Source: Struthio camelus
Lineage: Eukaryota; Chordata; Aves; Struthioniformes; Struthionidae
Assembly: GCF_040807025.1 (NCBI RefSeq)
Contig: NC_090956.1
Coordinates: 5,196,517-5,260,516, forward strand
DNA length: 64,000 nucleotides
Direction of reading: 5' to 3'
Positions 59,256 through 64,000 of this stretch are shown here, piece after piece. The position numbers and the translations under genes were made by a program. A model generated the notes under the pieces. It was given only the letters and a program-made list of their open reading frames with translations, was not told the DNA's origin and searched no databases. Each line of letters starts with the position of its first letter. Positions within the stretch are counted from its first letter, which is position 1.

Positions 59256-62200
59256 GGCGTCTCCCAGCCTGCTGTGGGAGCGCAAATCTGCTACAAAACC
59301 CTGATCTCCGCTAAGCAATCTTTCAGCCCCAGTTTTTAACTGCAGCCACCTTCGCATGACCCAAAGGAGCAGTGTCCTCGCTTGCTCAGTTGCTCAAACT
59401 TTAACCCTTGGGCAGGTTTCTCCCTGAACTGAGACCTTAATAACATGTCCAGCTCTAGTGACTTTAAACTGCTAAAAGTGTGTAATTGTCATTAGGGGAG
59501 GCATAACAAAGGGCTCAACCTTGCTTAACTCTTTCCTTCTCATCTTTTAGCCTGGAAATAGTGAGATTCACATGGGGCTGAGAGGGACTGTCCAGACACT
59601 TGCACTGGCTAAACGAGCGGCACTGCATCGAACCGCTGCTGGATTTGTTCCCCGTTAGCTTGCTCAGTCCTTTTCTGAACACACCGTTGTCTTCAGTTTC
59701 TGCAATATCCCAGGGCAAGGAGTCTCATAAACAGGAGCGCCGTGCAAAAAAATACTTCCCCTGACCGGAGCCAGCTGCCTGGTGACTTATTGGGCCCCAG
59801 TTCAGCTGGGGAAGGAGCCCCCTGCCAGGAGGGGTTTACAGCTTCCTGCCGTATCGCCCCTCGGACGCGGTCCCCTGTTGAGCTCGTGGCTTGTTGCAAT
59901 CGGACTTTCGCTGGATTTGTTGCTTTTATCGAGGGGTACAATGGGGAGGGCACAGGAAATGTTGCCGTCTCCCCAGCCGGCCTCCTTACCCCGCAGGGTC
60001 TCCCCCTGCCCGCTGTCCCCTGGGGTAACTGCTGCCAGCAGCCTCTCACTGCAGGGAATGGCAGATTAACCCTCCCGGCCCCAGTAAGAGGAGGCGGAAG
60101 TGTCGGGTGCTCCCAGGGTGTTTCTGGATGTGTAGATCGCCTACGGTTCCTCTTATGTCTCCCTCTCCCAGCTCCATTTATCTTGTCTTCCTGCACCTCC
60201 TATTTAGGATACAGGAGGGATGGGGGGCCCCAAAGGGAGGAGAGACACTGGGGAGGAGAGAAACGCCTTGCAGGAGACTGCAGTCTTTTTGGGATCGTGC
60301 TCAGCAGGGGCTGAGAGGTTCATTAGAGCCGAGTCCTCCCTCTGCTCTGGCTTTTTGTTGTCCCCTCCTCCCCCTCTCTGCAGGTCCGTTCACCTCATCT
60401 TTGTCCCACATCCCATCCTTCCACCCACCTCCTCCCATCCACATCATCCCTCTTTTCACTGGCATCGCACCCTGCCAGGAAACACTTCCCAGGGCTGCAA
60501 GGGATCTGTCATCTACAGGCAAAGCCCTCTGGCCTTCAGAGCGCGCGGCTGCGATTCAGCAGGGAACAGGACCTGCCACCATCCAGAGGGTTCCCGCAGG
60601 GGCAGAATCCCTCGGGCGCACGCGAGCCTATGATGGTTTGACCTGATGTTGCCAGCTCTGGAGACATAGGCTTGCTGTAACAGCCACAAGTGCACAGTGA
60701 AGCTTTAACTAACTAGGTCACTTTTGGACCACGTTTGTGCTACCGATGTACCTCCCTGAAGGAGGACAGGGAACAGGGTGAGGATCACATTTTCCATTTT
60801 GCATCTGGGCTCCCCACTGCAGAGGCTGGGTCACCGCGGAGGCGCCGCATCCGTGCTCCCTGCAGCCCACCGCGCAGTTTGGGCGCTCATGGCTCTGTTG
60901 ATTTATCCGCATGTGTCCTGGAGCCCTGTGAAGGCTGGTGAGGGCGTTAGGGCAAGAGGCAGCTCACTGGCTCCGAATCGGTTTGAAGGACCGAAAGAGC
61001 CCTTGGCACAAATAGCACCACGCAGGGAGGTCGGCGCACGCTCACGGTCCCAGACTCAGCAACAGCATTTCCAGATGGGTTCCCGTTTCATTTCTGCCCC
61101 TGACTTTCTGCTTGCTGTAGGGCCCAAGGACACTCGAGATGACTTTTGTTATTGTTTGTCTTCAGGAAACTGAGCGTCCCCCACAAACACACGCAGGACG
61201 CGCCGCTTTCTCCTGGAGAAACAGGGCCAATATGTTAGAAACGCCACCAGAAGGGACAGCAGAGCACCCGGCTGGCACAGCTGTTGCGTATTCGCACTCC
61301 CCTGGGCTGCTGTGGACACGCGTTAGGGCCTGGTCTATGTTGTGGCCGTTCCCTGTAGCAGACGGCGAGAGGGCGGCAGCCCACTGGGGAGAGCCGGAGA
61401 TGTCCTCCTTGGCACGGCACAGCGCAGTCCCCTTCCCTTCGCCTCCCCGGAGCGCTTCGGCTGACCCAGATAGCGGAGCGACGCCAAGCCCCTCGTCGTA
61501 CGAGTTCAACCAGCCGAAGAGCCGGGCCCGGGGCACCCGCACACATCACGCTCATTTGCACTGAGAACCGCCCTACTGTGTCTCAGCCATAGCCTGGAGG
61601 AAACCAAAGTGCTCATGCAATGAACTGCCAGTTAGCACAAGGCAACAGCACCGACAGATTGCATACGGCCATATCCACAGGCTAGGAGTATTTTTGCCTG
61701 GGCCCAAATACTTGTGTTTATCTCCTAAAACACAGCAGGTACCAGTCTTCCTGCAGGTGCAGAGGTCACCTCTGCAAACACCCAGGTTTGCGGGTGTATT
61801 TTTGGCGGGACAAAGTCTCAGATATCCCCATCTCAAGGCCATCATGTGCTCGATGATTCATGTAATCAGTGACTGACAGTAATCAATTAGTCAGTTTATG
61901 GAAGAGCGTGTCTGATTTCCGCTTCCCCCAGCTGCACAGAGTAGCTGAACACACAGCAGTTCGGTGCTGGAGGCAGCAGCCGCCCGTTCAGCGGCAGGAA
62001 CGTGATGTCCCATTGTATTATGGTCTGCTTCTTGCAAGATCCCGTCACCTTGCGAGGCGGAGGCTGCCATATCCCGGGCGTTATCTTTTCTCTTTGCACC
62101 TAAAGCTTTATTCTTCCACAAAGTAATTATGTGATTATGGCCCAATACAATAAGGACATTCAGAACTGCAACTAGAGGCAGGAAGAAAAATTAGCCAGTG

Positions 62201-63470
62201 CTCAGTTTTAAAATGGCACCATCGGAGCGTACGCGGTGCTGCAGGCACAGCTGTAAATATCCCAGTCCGGGTTAGCTGCATTTCTTCCCCTCACGCAGAG
62301 CCTTTGATTTTCCATTTGCTAATAGCTGTTGTGATTTCTCGGCGGGAAGCTGGTTTATATTTCAGTATTTTCCCCTCTCTCTGACAGCAACCAAGGCAAA
62401 GCCTGACTTTGGAGGAGAAAGAAGGGGTTAGCCCCCACCGAAGCTAAATAAACCAGGTACCAACCTCACACCCAAGGAAATATTTCCCTTCCTGCTACAT
62501 GGGTTTGAGTGGGGGCTACACTGATCTATAGGTGACTGATAATTTGAAGTAAGAGGAAAAAGAGGAGACTCACAGGCCTAGCAAACACGTAGTCGCTACA
62601 TAGCACCAGCAACGGAGAAGGTGATGGGTCAGGCGGAGGGGTCAGTGACACTGCTCCCCCCCCCAAATCATTCATTCACCCCTTCTTCTCCCCACAATAG
62701 CATGCTCTGATAACTTTTGCGCAGCCTAACAGAGACAAATGAACCACATTCAGGAGGGGAAAATCACGCCGCTGGTGGTTTTGTGCGTGTTATCATCCAG
62801 GGTTCCTGCAGGCAAGCCTGGGAGCGCCGTGACGGAAAGCCGCATCCGCAGGGGTACGCACCAGCGCTCACAAACTTTTGTAAAGGATATAGCTACCTGA
62901 TTTTTTTTTTTTTGGTGCACAGCCCTAATAGTGCTGTTGTCACCCTGGCCTGGCAGACTTTGAGAAAAATCGTACGCTTGCTCTAGTCTACAACAGTTAC
63001 ACCTCCTCCAAGATGCCCTTCACAGTCCGCTCCAGCATGGGCTCTGCGGTGCTCAGTCCCAGCCTGCGCGTGCCTTATTTTTGCTTTCCAGGTGACTGAG
63101 CGCAGCCTCCTCTCCTTCCCGCGTGGATTAAAGCAAAAACCTTAGCACTTCCAGTCTGTGAGAGGGATTGACAAGAAAAGAGAAACTGGCAGGAGAGGGT
63201 AGGATTTAGCCTGTTTTGCTATTTCAGATATTCCCAACCAAAATTGCCGCCCCCGGTCAGAGCTGCAGGTGGGGCAGCACTGGACTCTCATCGCTGCATA
63301 ATTTTACACCAAATGAGAATATTAAGGCATATTTAATGCTTATGAAGCCCTTCGGACTGAATATAGTGGTGCAGCCTGTACCTACCACAGCTATTTTTTG
63401 AAAGCGAATGTCACTGAAACGGCACCCAAGAGGGAAAAAGCAGCCGGGCAGGTTCTCCAGATTACGTTTC
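59256..63470. other. 5' flank of inverted pseudogene, GC-rich patches
   Basis: There is no clear TATA box just upstream of the exon 1 ATG. A CR1-like piece lies at about 59650-59760. From about 59.7 to 61.6 kb the DNA is GC-rich with overlapping open frames of up to 190 codons on both strands, which lack start context, splice partners and domains. I support no gene here. Confidence 0.4.
59650..59760 (-). mobile_element. CR1-like LINE fragment
   Basis: The + strand shows 'cagtccttttctgaa', 'caatatcccagggcaaggag' and 'gtgcaaaaaaatacttcc', the word order of the antisense 3' region of old CR1 elements (family consensus recalled, not searched). It is diverged and truncated at both ends. Confidence 0.55.
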
Positions 63471-64000
63471 CTGGCAACATTAAAAGGGTTTTAGCATTGT
63501 GGGCAAGCCGGCCACGGCGTTACAGGTAAGGCTGCTGTGGCACCCCAGCGCCTTGTCCACGAAAAAGGGAAAAAATTGCCCAAGTTTTGGCCGGGAGCCG
63601 TATGCAGCTCTTGCATCCAAGACCAGCGACTCAGGAAAAACAGAGCATTTCACGTTTAGAGAAGGAGTTACTTGCAGCGGGAGGCTGGCAACGGAGGCTG
63701 CGGCCGGCGCCGTGCTTGCAAAGGCAAAGCTCAGCTGGAAAACAGGCTGGAGGCGGGAAGGGAGAGCGTTTCGGGCGCCCGGTACGGGCGAGCGCGGGGA
63801 GTGCCCCCGCACGGCGACACAGCCCAGAGTCCGGCACTCTGGCAAGCGGCAGCGACGCTCTCTGCCCACCGCACTCAGACAGCAGACGTGCTAAAATAAA
63901 CGCAAAACCGCCACAGCTCCCTTCTCCCAAACCCTTCTGCAAGCCGCGTTACAACGAAGAACATCCCCCCCCACCTTTATAAGGGGATGAAAAGCCCTGG
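63471..64000. other. CpG-rich window end, possible promoter of a gene beyond
   Basis: CpG density rises at about 63690-63890, with GGCGCC and CGCGGGG-type words. A TATAAGG-like motif (63978-63984) sits near the window end. Together these could be a promoter for a gene starting after 64 kb. The open frames on both strands look compositional. The evidence is weak. Confidence 0.25.

Noticed and set aside
59742..60646. Overlapping plus-strand open frames of 190 and 179 codons
   Set aside because: The region is GC-rich, frames are open on both strands at once, translations are low-complexity Pro/Ser/Arg with no domain, and there are no splice or neighbour signals.
1..64000. CRISPR arrays, bacterial operons, rRNA or tRNA genes
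   Set aside because: No direct-repeat/spacer arrays, no clover-leaf with A/B boxes noticed by eye, and the gene structure is clearly that of a vertebrate. A tRNAscan run would be needed for certainty on tRNAs.

Overview
The window looks like vertebrate nuclear DNA, most probably avian. Genes have many introns with GT-AG boundaries, intergenic DNA is long and AT-leaning with dinucleotide repeats, and the first 78 bases match the well-known 3' end of bird CR1 LINEs. Crocodilian or turtle DNA is possible but less likely. The species cannot be named from sequence alone.

The window is a cytochrome P450 family 3A (CYP3A) cluster. (1) A complete 13-exon CYP3A gene lies on the + strand at 3171-15594; it encodes 510 aa, all exons join in frame and every intron is GT-AG. 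(2) About 17-21 kb downstream, also on the + strand, is a heavily decayed CYP3A relic (about 23.7-32.6 kb). Only short pieces of exons 3-12 remain, with stops, indels and lost splice sites. Non-coding blocks that flank both copies in the same order show that this is a tandem segmental duplication. (3) On the - strand, from 59255 down to 46505, is a third CYP3A copy. All 13 exons are recognisable, but it is broken in at least four places: a 2-nt frameshift in exon 5, exons 7 and 8 fused with only 23 nt between them, a 1-nt frameshift in exon 11, and loss of the invariant ExxR arginine. I call it a pseudogene. It points tail-to-tail towards the other two.

The intact gene should encode an ER-anchored haem-thiolate monooxygenase (drug, steroid and bile-acid oxidation in liver and gut is known for the family). 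It has all the haem-binding and K-helix signatures. However, its I-helix oxygen-activation motif reads AGYEPTSS instead of AGYETTSS: the conserved threonine is proline. The decayed + strand relic has alanine at the same codon, while the inverted pseudogene keeps threonine.

The remaining sequence (16-20 kb, 36-46 kb and 59-64 kb) holds microsatellites, CR1-like fragments, duplicated non-coding blocks, GC-rich patches and no other gene I can recognise. One unexplained, mostly open minus-strand frame lies at 1822-2637.
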